The notes: generated by a model from the letters alone, not told the origin. A stretch of DNA of 64,000 nucleotides from Siderastrea radians (GCA_964017195.1 OZ024892.1:18851389-18915388); one strand, 5' to 3'. Counted from the stretch's first letter, positions 1 to 12,736 are shown. Made by a program: numbers and translations.

Positions 1-1118
1 AATTTTACTGAAAGGCTAGTTGTCGGGGCCGGAACAAAAATGCGAATGAGAACGCACGGAAATTTCCGCTACCAAAGCGACACGAAGAAAGTGTCCGGAT
101 TATTATTGCTTGACGTTGGATATTTATATATCAAATAGAAATTGCTGGCTTCCTTGTGGTAGACTTCCTTAGAAAACGAATCGTCAGCACAAACCTCGTT
201 TACACATGAGCGGAAGCGAGTTCTAGTAAATAATTCGTGGGTTATCTCATATTTATGATTTTTGGTCTAAGAAATATTTGTCAGCTTCGTTTGTTTTGGT
301 AGATGAGAATTGGAACAAATCCTTTGTACACATGCGCATAACTTACGTTTGGAGTTATATGGTTCAACTTTAGAGTGTGAGAAATAACGTGACTTCTGTG
401 CAGGGATGTCCCGTAGTAAATGATGGTAAATAGATGGCAAATAGTTTGAAGGTATAAAAAGGGCAGAATCGTGCATTTCGAACTTAAAACGACTTATTGT
501 TCGCACCTTTTGGTAGGTTTTAAAATTAACGCCCATGCCACTCGATCACTAGGTCCGTCAAAGGCACAAGGTCCACAAGGAAAAAGATTGTATGGGTGAC
601 ATAAACGTTGCTCCTACGTGCGACTAGCTGAGCGCAAAGTTAGAGGCGGCTTACCAGAGAAATGGGTTTCTGGTTAGGCTGCGTGGCGGTAGCGGGATTG
701 TTTGTACGAAATTTTAGGCGGAAAGATCAGCACGACAATCAAATCAAATCAAAACAATTATCACCTCCAATACGAAGACAAAAACGCAGTAGCTTCACGC
801 AAGATTCGTTTCACAGTTTTATAGACGCAAAAATCGGTTATCATTTTTCAGATTACAAAAAACGCATAAATTTACTCATTCCCCGCTTCCTTTAAAGTTT
901 CTCCCTTTGTCACACAATTCTAGCTGCCACGAAAGCCAATAAAAAGTGCCGAAAACGAACTTATGACAGTCTTATGAAAGTCTCGTGACTCGCCATTGAC
1001 CTTTGTGTCATCACATGTTTGTACGTGACAAAACACCACTTGTTTACACAAAACAGTAACCTGATCTCACGCTCAATCAACATAACACGTTCTTTACACG
1101 TGAAACGACCCACACATA
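1..1118. other. intergenic, no gene seen
   Basis: I see no exon with convincing splice sites, no recognisable protein motif and no RNA gene here. The short open frames on both strands have no family resemblance and overlap each other in different frames, as chance frames do. Confidence 0.5.
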
Positions 1119-1268
1119 TATATTATTTGCCGGCCGGGAGGTCCGTATTGAGAAAAACTGTGCCAAAGGTCTTGAGTACGGCCCGAGGCCGCAGGCCGAG
1201 GGCCGTGCTCAAGACCGAGGGCACAGTTTTTCTCAATGCGGACCGACCAAGGCCGGCAAATAATATTT
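1119..1268. repeat. GC-rich foldback element (near-perfect inverted repeat)
   Basis: Two arms of about 65-70 bp read as reverse complements around the centre near 1193. The outer ends are ATTATTTGCCGGCC and GGCCGGCAAATAAT. The inner parts share GAGAAAAACTGTGCC and its complement, and the core CGAGGCCGCAGGCCGAG is itself palindromic. The element is far richer in GC than its flanks, which suggests a mobile foldback/MITE. No target-site duplication longer than the AT-rich ends can be defined. Confidence 0.75.
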
Positions 1269-3550
1269 TTATTTTTTTCTTGTTGTTTTTCAAAAGTTAA
1301 ACGTGTCTTGTTGTTTTCGGAAAGCAACGTTTTGCAAGCGCGCGTAAAATGAACCATGAAACGAAGCCGTTTGTGACACCAGAGCAGCAAAATACGCTTT
1401 TTTACTCTGTTAAAACTCAGAAATCACAGGAAGCAATATAACTAAAAGAAACCCCTTCATTTTCCCAAATTTCGATACATGTAGCTAACTCCTGCTCGAT
1501 TTACTCAAATGTTTGTCGAAAGGGAAGAGGCGATTTACATTGCACAACCTTCGGTATTTTAACAAGAAATTTTGGAAAGAAAGTTTTTAACGACAATGTA
1601 CAAAAAATTTCAGAATTCTAAGTTTCGGAGAACGTTTTAAAGATTTTAAGAGCAAATGTTGCCAAAAATCAAACATTTTCAAAATATTGTGGCAACAGGT
1701 CAAAAATCAATTCCGCTCATATTCTTATGTTAGGTAGACCTTAATGTGAAACAAATCACTGCATAGTTCGTTTGGCTGAATATCGATTTATTTTCAAGAA
1801 AATCGATATTAACGGAATTCGCTCAAAAGACCGCTTTTGAAGCTCAAAATTTAAGGTAAATCTCGAAGCTTCGCGTGACAAATTGAAGCATTCCAGAGCA
1901 ATAAAAGTTAACCAAACTTGTAGAACGATGTTTAAATATATGTCAAAAGCAATTTCAGCAATTTCTGCTCATTTATTTACGAGCTCTAATTAAATTTATC
2001 CGACATACTTTTGACTAGATAAAAAGTATATCAAGTTTAACCCCTAAAAAAAGTATGTGGTACCGAGTATTATTCGTCAAGAATCTGGATTTCAAGAGGA
2101 GAAGGGGTGTTCTTTTCCCTCCTAAAAGGATTTTTTGGGGAAATTTATTGACGCGATGTTATAGAATTTTAAAGTTGGACAAAATGCCTTGATTCAAGCG
2201 ATCAGAAAAGTCAGCCTAATTAACTCAGTGTACACATACACAAACAACTTCACGTTTACCGCAGGTTTTGATCAGCCAACAACCGATTTTAACACAAAAT
2301 CCTCTAACCTTCATGTTGCTGTATCACAGATGAGAGCTGTGGTCCTTGTTCATGATAAAATTCAAGCAAACTGCGAGGAAACTTGACAGGATATCGCAAC
2401 TTGCCATGCCGTTTCACCGAACATCCGCCGTTTTTGATGTGAGGATTCTCTTTTCCTATTTTCGTTAGAAAACAGGCTTAAGGTGTTGTACAAAAGATGC
2501 CTTTCCTTTGAAACTAGCTCTGAACTGAACAGCGTATTAAGAGGTCGTTCATACAAAAACATCTGTTACGTGGTTTGGGTGATGCCGCTAATTAATTCAG
2601 TCCGAACGAGTTTTAGTGAAATCGACAACTGCATGCATGTACCGCGGTAACGAAATTTTGGGTGGGAATAAGGTTAAATTGTTTTTTCAAATAAGCTATT
2701 CTTGTCATCCTACGTTTATTAATTTAAGGACTGAGCGAAGATTCTCAGTAGATTGGTTTCAGATGAGCACTTAAAAATGCGTGAAAATGAATAAAACGAA
2801 CGTTGGTTGCGTGACATTAACCCTAGAGCTTTTCCCGGTGGGCAGGGCGAAGGGATTTAAAAAATATATTCTCTGTTGGTTTTTCAAGAGGTAGCACAGT
2901 TAATGAACTATGGCTGGATTAAAATACAAAGTTGGACATGAAAATCTCCTTTTCGGTCTGAGAATGGTTTCTTTCTTTTTGTTTAGGGTGGGGCGGGGTT
3001 TGGGCTAAAGGTGTTTGAAAAGACGTTTAAGAGAATACTAAATCGACTGATTGCAAGTGCCCGGGTGAAAGTGATAGTATAAGTAAACGATTCTTGGCAT
3101 TAAAGGATTTTCAAATAAAGCGGAGCATTTCCATCTCTTGTTTCAGAACTCACCTAACCCCACCTTTAATGTAACAATTATGCAGAAGTGAAACCTTTTG
3201 CTTTACAACATCACACAACATTCAAGCCAGCCACCTGCATGTGATAAAGCTTTGTTCAGTAATTATAAAAGCGGATCGGAAAGGAATATGCAGGTTTTCG
3301 ATTTTCCGAAAACTGGATTTCACAGACCCAAAAGGCTCCGATTAGAAATACTTAGTCCGCGCCTGCAGTCTTTCCTCGTGCGTTTTAATATTCTTTAAAG
3401 GCATCTTGAGGTGACTTGGACATCTAAGTCACCCTCATATCAAGGTCTTCGAACACCGTTAAGAGTAATAGCGGGTCGCTGTAAAATGACAGTTTTGAGG
3501 AATTATTGGTTGGAATTATTACCTTGGAATTATCTTTCCCTTTTGCTTAA
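1269..3550. other. intergenic, no gene seen
   Basis: AT-rich sequence without a supportable gene. A small hairpin (AATATCGATTT ... AAATCGATATT) lies at about 1780-1810. Open frames here are short and unrecognised. Confidence 0.45.
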
Positions 3551-3595
3551 CCGATCAACCGACCGACCGACCGACCGACCGACCCACTTTCGCGA
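3551..3595. repeat. (ACCG)n microsatellite
   Basis: About ten uninterrupted copies of the tetranucleotide GACC/ACCG, followed shortly by a poly-G run at about 3611-3622. Confidence 0.9.
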
Positions 3596-3707
3596 GGATG
3601 GGAGCGATGGGTGGGGGGGGGGGGGTGGCGGGGTTGGAAACCTACTTAAGGGGAAACCTTTTCATGTTGGGGGATTAAGGGTTCAAACTTCCCCCTTCTC
3701 TTAGCCT

Positions 3708-4421
3708 TTAAGGTTACTCCGGACCTTCGCGGGTGTCTTCCCGTGTCCTCTGGAAAAAATTCATATGCGCGCCATTTTAAAGGAAAACACGGCAAACTAT
3801 ATATCGTTGGAAAGCTTAATAAATGTAGATTTCGGAAAAATGTGAACTGCCAGTTTTTTTAAATCCACAAAAGAAAATTGCAAAAATGACCGCCAAAATG
3901 ACCATGCGTCATTGAGTTAAACAAATGAATTAATAAGGTACCAAAATTCGGCAGATTTCTGTGAAATTTGGCCTGAACGTTCCTTAGATGTTGTAAAACA
4001 AAGGTGTGTCGGGGATTTTTGAAATTTATATTTCATCCGTGGCGATCTTCAATGCAACGCCCATCGCGCATTCTTTGCTGCTCGAACTTGACAAATTAAT
4101 TAAAAAATAACCAGTCAGAATATCGAAAAATGCTGACACACTTTTGATGATTGATCCTTTGTGATTAACACTGTGCAGTTATTTTGCCAATGCGCTTGAA
4201 TTCGATACCCTATTAATTCAATTGAATGACACATGGTCATTTTCCTGGTTGTTTGCGATTTTCTTGTGCGGAATTGAAGAAACCGGCAATTGATATTTTT
4301 TCGCGAAATCTACATTTATTAAGCTTTCCAACGATATATAGTTTGCCGTGTTTTCCTTTAAAATGGTGCGAATACGACTTTTTTCCCCGAGAACACCCGC
4401 GAAGGTCCGGAGTAACCTTAA
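3708..4421. mobile_element. 714-bp foldback DNA transposon/MITE with TTAA ends
   Basis: The element begins TTAAGGTTACTCCGGACC at 3708 and ends with the exact complement GGTCCGGAGTAACCTTAA at 4421. The arms stay complementary with mismatches for roughly 210 bp (about 3708-3920 against 4210-4421), sharing CCTTCGCGGGTG, a run around AAAACACGGCAAACTATATATCG and CTACATTTATTAAGCTTTCC. The central 290 bp is unpaired and non-coding. TTAA at both ends fits TTAA-specific superfamilies (piggyBac or Kolobok). No transposase is encoded, so it would be non-autonomous. Short frames inside are translations of the arms, not genes. Confidence 0.8.
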
Positions 4422-5220
4422 CTCCAGCTGCGCCCTCATTTTGTTGGCTCACGCTCTTTGCGTTTCTCGTTTGCAAACTTTATGCCTCGGCCAAACTCAT
4501 TCAACATTATTCAACAATCTTGAACACTTTTTGTTGTGCGATGTTGAACAAGGTGCGCAAACGAATTCAATACTTTTGATCACACCTGAGAACATAGAAA
4601 AAGTTGAATCAATATTACAGAACATCATTGCACAGGGTGGCACACCTGAGAACAAAAGAAAAGTCGGCAAAATTGTGAAACATCATTAAGCTGGAAGGCC
4701 AAACTTGTCTTAAAAATTCAACGGCGTTGATCGGTGTTGAATAGAACGCTGGACCCCCAGTTAACCGTTTTGTAGTTTTTTTCACTGTTGGAAGCTTTAA
4801 AAAAAGACTGCACGCACTACAGTGTCAGTCGAGTAGAGTCGTTTGGTTCATCTTGCCCGCTCACGCGCTGAGAAAAAAATAATAAGCATTATCACATGAC
4901 TGCCTGGCTGTGCGATAAAATCCCCCCCCCACCACCCCCCGGAGCTATTAAAGCAAAATTTGGCCTTGACTTGATCACATGTACTCCACGTGATAAAATT
5001 CACGTTGTTAACCACGCAGGCGAACCACGCCATTATTATTCTCGAATTCGCTCATTTAAAATTTCAACGATTCCTTCGCCCATTACCACCTCTCTACTTT
5101 AAAAAACATCCCTTAATATTATTTTCACCCAATTTTGCATCTTAATTTCACATCAAAACAAAATTTATTCGCTGAACACAACCACTAATTTTTATGTGGC
5201 TTCAGCGAAGCTGAGACCAT
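4422..5220. other. intergenic, no gene seen
   Basis: I see no convincing exon. A C-rich tract lies at about 4921-4940. Open frames running out of the preceding foldback element continue here but show no recognisable domain. Confidence 0.4.
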
Positions 5221-5791
5221 TACAGTGTGGCACCAATATTTTTGCGGGAGTTTAATTTTGCGAATGGCGATTTTTTTGTGTGTTTTGCGGGACTAATTTT
5301 TGCGATTGGGGAAACTGTTTATCCTTCCTTGGAATTAATTTTTGCCATTTTCCGGAAGCCGCCTTCTATTTGGAATTATAACATTCTCGTTTTTTGAGTA
5401 TAAACAATCGAATGCAGGTGAACAACATGCAGACGTATAACACGTTAAATCAGTTAATCAATGGAGTACCTTCAGACGATCCTTTTCTTTAAAGCTTTTA
5501 ACAGCTTAATACTTGTAATATACCAACTGCAATTTCATCGTTTTATTTCTGAATGTTTTGCTTCTAATTTCGTTTTATTTTTGAATGAAAGAGACGGTTT
5601 AAGTAAATGGGCACCAACATAATATTACATCACATGTAAAAGGCGATGTTTGTATATTGTATATAAATTTCGACAATGGAGTAAATTTGTGCGGGAATTA
5701 TTTTTTTCCCGGGAACTTTTTTTTGCGGATCGTGAAAAAACCGCGGAAATCCCAAAAATTTGAATCCGGAAAGAATTAGTGCCACACGGTA
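5221..5791. mobile_element. 571-bp MITE, TA target site (Tc1/mariner-like ends)
   Basis: The left end TACAGTGTGGCACCAAT and the right end ATTAGTGCCACACGGTA are inverted repeats with one mismatch in the outer 13 bases, each flanked by TA. Internally it is rich in TTTTTGCGGG and TTTGCGGAT motifs near both ends and has no coding capacity. The TA duplication suggests a Tc1/mariner-type element; this assignment is an inference. Confidence 0.75.
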
Positions 5792-7140
5792 CATGTATGT
5801 CAGCACATGCGATGTTTCTGGCTTTTTTGACAGTTTGCTACGTGACTAGTCACGCAAGACTTACACAAGTCACACAATGGCATGATCTTTTCTAACAAGG
5901 CACGCTTATTACTCGATTTTAGCCGTGTGTTCCAAAATGTAAGTCCGTTTGAAATAATCTGGAAAATAAAACAGAGCTTATTTATATATTTGTCTCGATA
6001 CGGGAGTTGCCACGTTCGTCAAGCATGATGTCACGCAAGAAGAAGACATACGTGACTTTCAAGATCGGTTACTCTCTTCTGGTTCAAACATTACAGAATT
6101 AATTTTTGTGACACGTTACGCTTCCTACTAGATCCAAAATATTTGTCCATAGCAAAATAATCTTTATAATAGAAAGCCACAAAATTAAATTTCAATCCAT
6201 TGACCTTACGAGAAACATCTGAGAATGAGCTTCAGAAAGGACTGTTTTGTATTATTTTGTTTGTCCCATATTCACACTGTTGTCAGATATTCTACAGATT
6301 TCATCTCACTTTCTTCTTGTTTTGTCGTATTTTGAAGCCACGCTTGTACGCATTAGCGTACCATCTATTGATCAATGACGTATACGAATTCGAAACCACT
6401 AACATAAACTCAAACATTGATCTTTGATTACCCTCAAATCTGTGAAAAGCCCTGGGAACGAGGTTGCACAATATCGGACACAGCTCCACTTATAAGGTTA
6501 ACTCTGTCTAAAAACCAATACTTTTCGAATGCTCAACTCTACTCAAATAAACAACATCACAATAGTGTACCTTGGTGCACGCACGTTCATTCAATAACCA
6601 TTTCCGTACCTCTCATTGACAGTTACAAAATAGCTCACGCACGCTATGCGTGCCTATGTTTTTATCAGCAGTACTGGAGGTTAGGAGAATTAAGAACCAA
6701 ATTTCAACAAAAAAGTTAAAAGTGTAAAACAATTTCACCAACTTTGTCTTATCTTAGTGAATCATTTTGGTAAGTCATTTTTCAAAAAACGTCACTGACA
6801 GGAACGGTGATTAAGGCTTTCCTCAACGTTAATTTTTCTCCGTGAAACACAGATAAACATAGGCACGCAATGCGCGCAGAGCCAATGACGTTTTTTTTCA
6901 CCATATGGTGAAATTTATCCTGACAACCTATGGGACTTTACACCTCCGGTAAGTCCCACCCTAACCCCTCAGCCCCTCCCCCCCACCACCACCAAAAAGA
7001 TCTTGTGGTTACCCACTATAAAACCTGGTAATGATTCAGCAGCGTGACTACGCGGAGTAAAAAAAAACCGGAGAAAGCTCTTTGTTTCACGGTTCTTCAA
7101 AGAACACAGACAAAAACAAGTAAACTTAAACTTAAACTCA
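5792..7140. other. intergenic, no gene seen
   Basis: No supportable coding exon, RNA gene or clear mobile element. A C-rich tract is present at about 6975-6990. Confidence 0.4.
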
Positions 7141-7275
7141 CCGTCGAAAAATATTGCATACATAATTTAGGCAAAGATCAGTGGAAAGTTAACAATTTTA
7201 CTTCAGAAATAAATGCAAGTTGCAGTTGAACCTTTTAATCTCTTACTTCTACCGGCGAATATCCAATACTTTTCA
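7141..7275. repeat. dispersed repeat, copy A (matches 28321-28465)
   Basis: This stretch and 28321-28465 share GCATACATAATTTAGG, AAAGTTAACAAT, TTACTTCAGAAA and a CTTCTACC block in the same order and orientation. Similarity fades on both sides. No termini or coding potential are visible. Confidence 0.6.
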
Positions 7276-7560
7276 GTGCTCATAAACGGTCAACTTTCTA
7301 AAGGGTGCCGTTTTGACGCTCTGCGTGATTTGCGTGACACGCGACTCGCTTTACTTTGTTTAATTTGTAAGGTTTCAGATGTTGTATTGTCAAAACAGGA
7401 GTCTGCCATCAAACGGCGTTTCTTGTATCCACAATATTTTCGTTCGAAATCGGTTTGAACTAGCGTTTATAAACACGACTGAAATAGTTTTGCAACTATA
7501 TTTATTTCCCCTGTTATTTGAAGTTGCTTGCTTTGTAATCAAGTCGGCTATAATAATTTT

Positions 7561-9485
7561 GGGAGAGTTGAAAACACTGACCCCCAGTCCGCGGACTACC
7601 CACTGACCCCGACTCTGCGGACTACCCTATGGACTACTCCGCGGACTACCCTACGGACTACCCCTACGGACTACCCTCAATAATCAACCAAATTTACTTT
7701 TACCCACCTGCACTACCTACGCGATCGTAAACAGCCACCATCTTGCTTTTACCCGTTTCCTCAACCCAGTCCTTCTTATTCCAACCTAACTTCGCGCCCA
7801 GTACTTCTCAGGAGACTTCTAGGCGAGTTGTATTCAAAAATGGTGACTTCCAAAATTGGCTCCGTCTCCTGCCGTGGGTGTTGGGTTCTAAATTTTTAAG
7901 GTGGACATCGATTGACTGATTTTATGAAATATGAGCTGTCATCGGCTGGCACGTATTTCATGAGGGACTGATGATATCGCTGATGTCATCCATCATGCAG
8001 GTGAGAACTACATGCAAGCGCAAGACCCACGGGTCAATCTTAAACACTCTTTTAGTATTGTTTTTTTAAAGACATTTAATGTGGAATGAAACTTACAGTG
8101 CAAGATGTTGATTATAGCCTCGAACTGTTATCTGGTATACATGCAAGCTAACACTTACTCGTGTTTAAAAAGAAGGTTTAAAAAAGCTGTTCAGCAAATG
8201 TTAATGTCGACGGCAAACATTTGAAAAATATTAAAACGATTACACTCAAACGAAGAAAACCGTGAACGCTTAAAATATTCTTGGAATGTGTGTTTTGACC
8301 AATCGCGCGCGAGACATTGTAACCGCAGAAAACGAATGGGTTTCTCAGTCACGGAATCGAGTTGGTTCTCGAATTGTTTTGAAAGGCCTCAAGATTTAAT
8401 CTCCATCTTTATCTTACAGGAATTGAAATTACTATTCCTCTCTATCTGAGAGCCACATGCACTGTGCAAGCGAAAATATGTTTGAGCGCTTCTGGAGAAT
8501 AAAATTTTTCCACATGGCGGCCCAACGATTAGCGGTTCCAACATTTCAAATAAAAGCAACTCAAGGGGCAGTTATTTCACCTTGATGTAAAAATTGCAAC
8601 GTCCACCCTTAAAATTCCAGAAATTCGCCCAAAGCTGCTGTTATTTCTGATAGCACAGCTGACGTATTTAAAGGGGCTACGTCACGAGGATTTTGTTAGT
8701 CTAGGTCATTTCTGTGCTAAAATCATTACCTAGTGCCTTTACTCATACACAAAGTGCTCCTGTAAAACTATGAAGAAGATATCAAATGAATTTTATCAGC
8801 GACAGCTAACCATAATAAGTTTTGTAGTGATTTTTAAGAACATAGCATCAAAACTTGAAAAAATTGGCCCAATTTTTTCAAGTTTCAATCCATTTCCATC
8901 CTTGCCATCGGTAGCAACAGACGACAGGAAACAGTTTCAGTGCCGTAAGATAGCCTTTAATAACAAAGCTAGACCATTATTTTCGGAATTCAATTGATGC
9001 AAAGACACTTTTAGCTTTTTGAAAAGATACTAAAATAGCGTGACATAGTCCCTTTAAATCTTGTGGTCTTTCGAAACAAATTGAGAACCAAATCCTTTCC
9101 GTGACTGAGCAGCCCATTCGTTTTCTGCGGTTACAAGGTATCGCACGTGATTGGCCAAAACACAATGAACATTCCAGAAATATTTTCAGTGTTCACGGTT
9201 TTCTTCGTTTGAGTGTAATATTCACCTAACACTTACCGAACATCTACCGGCGTGTTGAAGAATGGGCCGAGACTGAAAAAAGATGGCGGCTGTTTAGGAC
9301 CGCTTAGGTAGCGTAGGTAGGTTTGTTGTATCTCTTTCCCCTGTAAAAGTAAATTTGGTTGATTATTTAGGGTAGTCCGCAGGGGTAGTCCGTAGGGTAG
9401 TCCGCGGAGTAGTCCGTAGGGTAGTCCGCGGAGTCGGGGTCAGTGGGTAGTCCGCGGACTGGGGGTCAGTGTTTTCAACTCTCCC
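7561..9485. mobile_element. 1.9-kb non-autonomous element, long TIRs, 9-bp TSD (Mutator-like)
   Basis: The ends are GGGAGAGTTGAAAACACTG and its exact complement. The 9-bp sequence AATAATTTT flanks both sides (7552-7560 and 9486-9494). Subterminal sequence carries tandem GGACTACCC units at the left and the complementary GGGTAGTCC units at the right. The TIRs continue inward: AACAGCCACCATCTT pairs with AAGATGGCGGCTGTT, and 8229-8405 pairs with 9050-9225. The left arm has about 430 bp (roughly 7800-8230) with no right counterpart, probably a later insertion. Long TIRs plus a 9-bp duplication fit a MULE-type element. No transposase is visible. Confidence 0.85.
8669..9056. mobile_element. internal MITE-like segment with TAAAGGGGCTACGTCAC ends
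   Basis: Inside the 7561-9485 element, TTTAAAGGGGCTACGTCACG on the left pairs with CGTGACATAGTCCCTTTAAA on the right. A similar single end (CGTGACACAGCCCCTTTAAA) recurs at about 13938-13957. It may be a nested MITE or the inner part of the host element; boundaries are approximate. Confidence 0.5.
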
Positions 9486-9494
9486 AATAATTTT

Positions 9495-10920
9495 CGTCTT
9501 TTGCCTTCACAAATCGACCAAAGTATGTTTACATTTGTAACTTTCCCACGGTACAAAGTTATTTTTAGCTCACGTGTTTATTTTGAGTCTCAACCTACAG
9601 CCGAATAAATTTCGTTTGCTTTGCCTTCGAACAGTACGAAAATGTTCAAATTCAGCTCGCTTTCCAGTAGATCCAACAGGTCTCTGTTAGAATGCTTTGT
9701 CACATATCTGTTGTTGTTAATCTTTCGGTACTGTTTCGGTCGGTTCGAGATGTTTTAAGTGTTGCGTAACATTCCTTATAAGGCTGAAATTACAGCTGTC
9801 AACTATGCAAATTTCTCAACATACGCTTTACACTTTGAGCTATGAATAACCCCGAAATAACGTTTAGTATCTTGTTAAGATTTTACTACATCCATCCTCT
9901 AATTCCTTGATCACCACTGTGACTTGGATTTTAATACTAGTTTCATTCAAGTTTTTCAGTTTTAAGAATAGCTAGCAACAAGCCGCGCAATTTCCGATTT
10001 AGTTTTAAATGGGTTCATGTTTTATAACACGCACTCAAAAATGACACTGCAAATTTTAGATTCGCTGTTACCGAGAGATAATCCCGAAAAATTTTATGCT
10101 GTTTTACTCTACTCTTTTCACTATCGTTATAAACTTGGGCTTTAAATATTGTTTCTTTCACTGTTAATTAGGGATCGATGTAACGTTAATTTCCACGTTC
10201 TGTTCATACAACATCTCAAATTGGCAAGTCCGTCTTGTATTTGCTGCTGTGGAAAAATGTACTTCAGCTAAGTAAACACAGGACTACAAAGCGAATAAAA
10301 TCCTGCCAGACCTCACGTACACAAAACAGGCATTCGAAGTAGATCCACACTTGCGAATGCAAAACACTTCAAAGCCCGGGGGTCTTACTCCCATAACATT
10401 AGCTGTATGGGTTTGTGCCGCTGATAAGGTAAGACTTTCAGTGTCCCGGTGCACACCCCCACCCATCGTCTCACAGAATATCCCCCCAGCCTCACAAATC
10501 GTAAGACAAACATCGCACGTACGTACTACTTCTATCGTTGATTTTTAGGCTCTGATAGTAGCCATATGACGTCACTAACGTGACGTCATTGGCTAAAAAT
10601 GCATCGGCAACTGCTCGACAACAAACGTACTTTGCAAGCAACTGAGAACAAGGTGTTGTCGAGGTTCCTGCTCCATGAGTTCTGAGAAAGGCAAGATTAT
10701 GGAACGTTTCGAGAAACTGCTGGAAAAACGCTGGAGAAACCCTCAAGATGACAAGCCCGCAGAACGATACCTGATGCGTAGTTTGTTTCTCCTTTTTTAT
10801 AGTTAGAAGAACAATTGTAAATGGTAGTTTAGGTTTGATTATCAGTGGATAAAATTCAAATAAAATGGTAGAAAGGGAACTAGGATGCAGTTACGGCACA
10901 TAATCCTGATTTAATATACT
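9495..10920. other. intergenic, no gene seen
   Basis: No supportable exon. The only notable motif is the CRE-type palindrome at 10566-10589, listed separately. Confidence 0.4.
10566..10589. promoter_or_regulatory. 24-bp palindrome with two CRE motifs
   Basis: ATGACGTCAC, then TAAC, then GTGACGTCAT. Each arm contains the full cAMP-response element TGACGTCA. No gene start is seen next to it, so a regulatory role is only a possibility. Confidence 0.4.
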
Positions 10921-11050
10921 CGTCTCGAATACACGCCGGGATCTCAAATAAACGCTGGGCGTTTATTTTAAAGTCGGCCCTGTAGACCCGGCGTTTATTT
11001 GAACCAGGCGTCTATTTGGGGTCCGACGTTTAATCGAGAAAATACGGTAA
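10921..11050. repeat. GCGTTTATTT-type repeat cluster
   Basis: GCGTTTATTT and close variants (AACGCTGGGCGTTTATTT, CCGGCGTTTATTTGAACC, GGCGTCTATTTGG, GACGTTTAATCGAG) recur within 120 bp in both orientations and end in AAATACGG. It looks like a short mobile-element remnant rather than coding sequence. Confidence 0.5.
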
Positions 11051-12029
11051 CCAGACATTTTTCAGAGATAAACGTGCGGCCGTCTCGTAAAATGCAACGC
11101 ACATTCCTGAATTTACGGAAGTCAGTCTAAACAATCAGGCTCGTTATAATGACGTGGATTTTACGAGATTGAAAGCTAATGTTTCAAATACGGGACGATT
11201 TGTTCGTGACATGACCATTCTTGCATGTGAAGCGTAATTTTGAAGTTTTGAGTTTCGCGGCGTATTGAAGTTGAGTAAAGGTAAGCGTTGAAATGTTTAT
11301 TTCGCTGTTTTTGAGGAGGTTTCGTTTTTAAGGGGAAGTGTTTACAAAGGTTAGGGAGAACCTGGGAGTTGTGTGCGTCTGGCCAATGTCCATCCGCGCT
11401 CAGGTGCGTTCTCTCAGTGCACGAGACGGAACTGAAGCAATCTATACCTGCCACTGTAAACCCGGCCTTTACAGAATCAAAGCTGGAACTAACTTCTATA
11501 GTTTAATAAATAGCGTCCCAAAAAACTATAACACTAAAAAAAATGAAAACACTAAACAAAAAAATTCGGTGGTGATGAAATCTCAATCAAATAACAAACA
11601 AGGCCTGAGTATCACCTATCTAAATTGATTCCGTCGCACCAGGTCAGAAATACATTTCTGCTTTTCGGTTCTGCCCAATTTTTAGAATTTTGGCTGCCTA
11701 AACTTGTCTAAGACCTCTCAGTCTTTCGTTTATGTCTTTCCACGGTTTCAAACTAATTTAATAAAGTTTCATTCATTTTAGTCTGTGTTAGAGCACGGAT
11801 TAACACACAAAAATATAAACGTCACGAGTCGGTCAGCTATCTCAGCATTGACGTGAATATGTCTTCCAGATGTATCTAGAAACACAGCTTTCTGGCGATA
11901 AAAAATTAGTCTGAACCCCTACGTGAAATCAAGAATACTAGACAAAATGAAGTTTGAGCTCAAAAGAGGAGAAGTAAAACTTTTTTAGCAAAAAGCGTTT
12001 CCGCCTGTTGTAGCTTAACGATATCACGG
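11051..12029. other. intergenic, no gene seen
   Basis: No supportable exon, RNA gene or bounded element. Confidence 0.4.
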
Positions 12030-12250
12030 TTTAGGAACGAATTGAAAGAGCCGTACAGAGGTCACTGGTTACAAACAAACGAAGTTCTCAAGTTGCATAC
12101 ATACATTTAATTCCTTAAATACCGGAAGTGCAAATTGTCCATAACAGGTCACCGGAAACCACGAACTACTTAAGAAAAGGGGAGGGGGAGGGGGGAGGGG
12201 GTGAGAGACTATGCGCCGCCTGTAAATTCTTCAGAATTTCTTGTTGACTT
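12030..12250 (+). repeat. dispersed repeat, copy A (matches 29700-30080)
   Basis: Shared blocks in the same orientation include AAAGTTCTCAAGTTGC-like sequence, CAAATTGTCCATAACAGGT, GAACTACTTAAG and, after a G-rich run, CCGCCTGTAAATTCTTCAG followed by AATTTCTTGTT. The second copy carries about 130 bp of extra sequence. Type unknown. Confidence 0.65.
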
Positions 12251-12439
12251 TGAATTTGGAAAGAAAATACCATACATTGTTCTGTATTTTACAGCTTTTT
12301 ATTGAATTATGGTTGCTATCAGACAGGCCTGAAGGGCACCGTCTAAAGAGATGCTTATCTGAATGTTGGCAACCGAAAAATAAAATTTGGGAATTATCAA
12401 CTGAGTTGATAAGGTAGATTGGCCACCGTAAAGAGACTG

Positions 12440-12520
12440 AAAGCTGACGTTTCGAGCGTTAGCCCTTCGTCAGAGCGATTTGCTCTGACGAAGGGCTAAC
12501 GTTCGAGGGCTAACGTTAAA
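12440..12520. repeat. foldback element with GCTCTGACGAAGGGCTAACG arms
   Basis: CGTTAGCCCTTCGTCAGAGC is followed within a few bases by its exact complement, giving a strong hairpin at about 12459-12504. The surrounding TTCGAGCG and GCTGACGTTTCGAG motifs belong to the same repeat. Confidence 0.7.
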
Positions 12521-12736
12521 ACCTTTTTCTGAATAAAACAAGAAAGTGAAAAGACTGTCATAAAGTTCCACCTTTTGATTCAATTCACGAATTTGAAGTC
12601 TAGCTCATATAAAGAGGGAACAAAAACGCTAGAATCTACATTGGGTCAGGAGCCTCACTGGGTTAATTTTTTCTGTTTCTGTTTCTGTTAGTTTCTGTTT
12701 ACAACATGCGTTGTAAAATACGTTTTTTTAAGCACC

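Noticed and set aside
4226..4689. Overlapping frames of 113 and 117 codons
   Set aside because: They translate the right arm of the 3708-4421 foldback element plus flanking DNA; no family resemblance.
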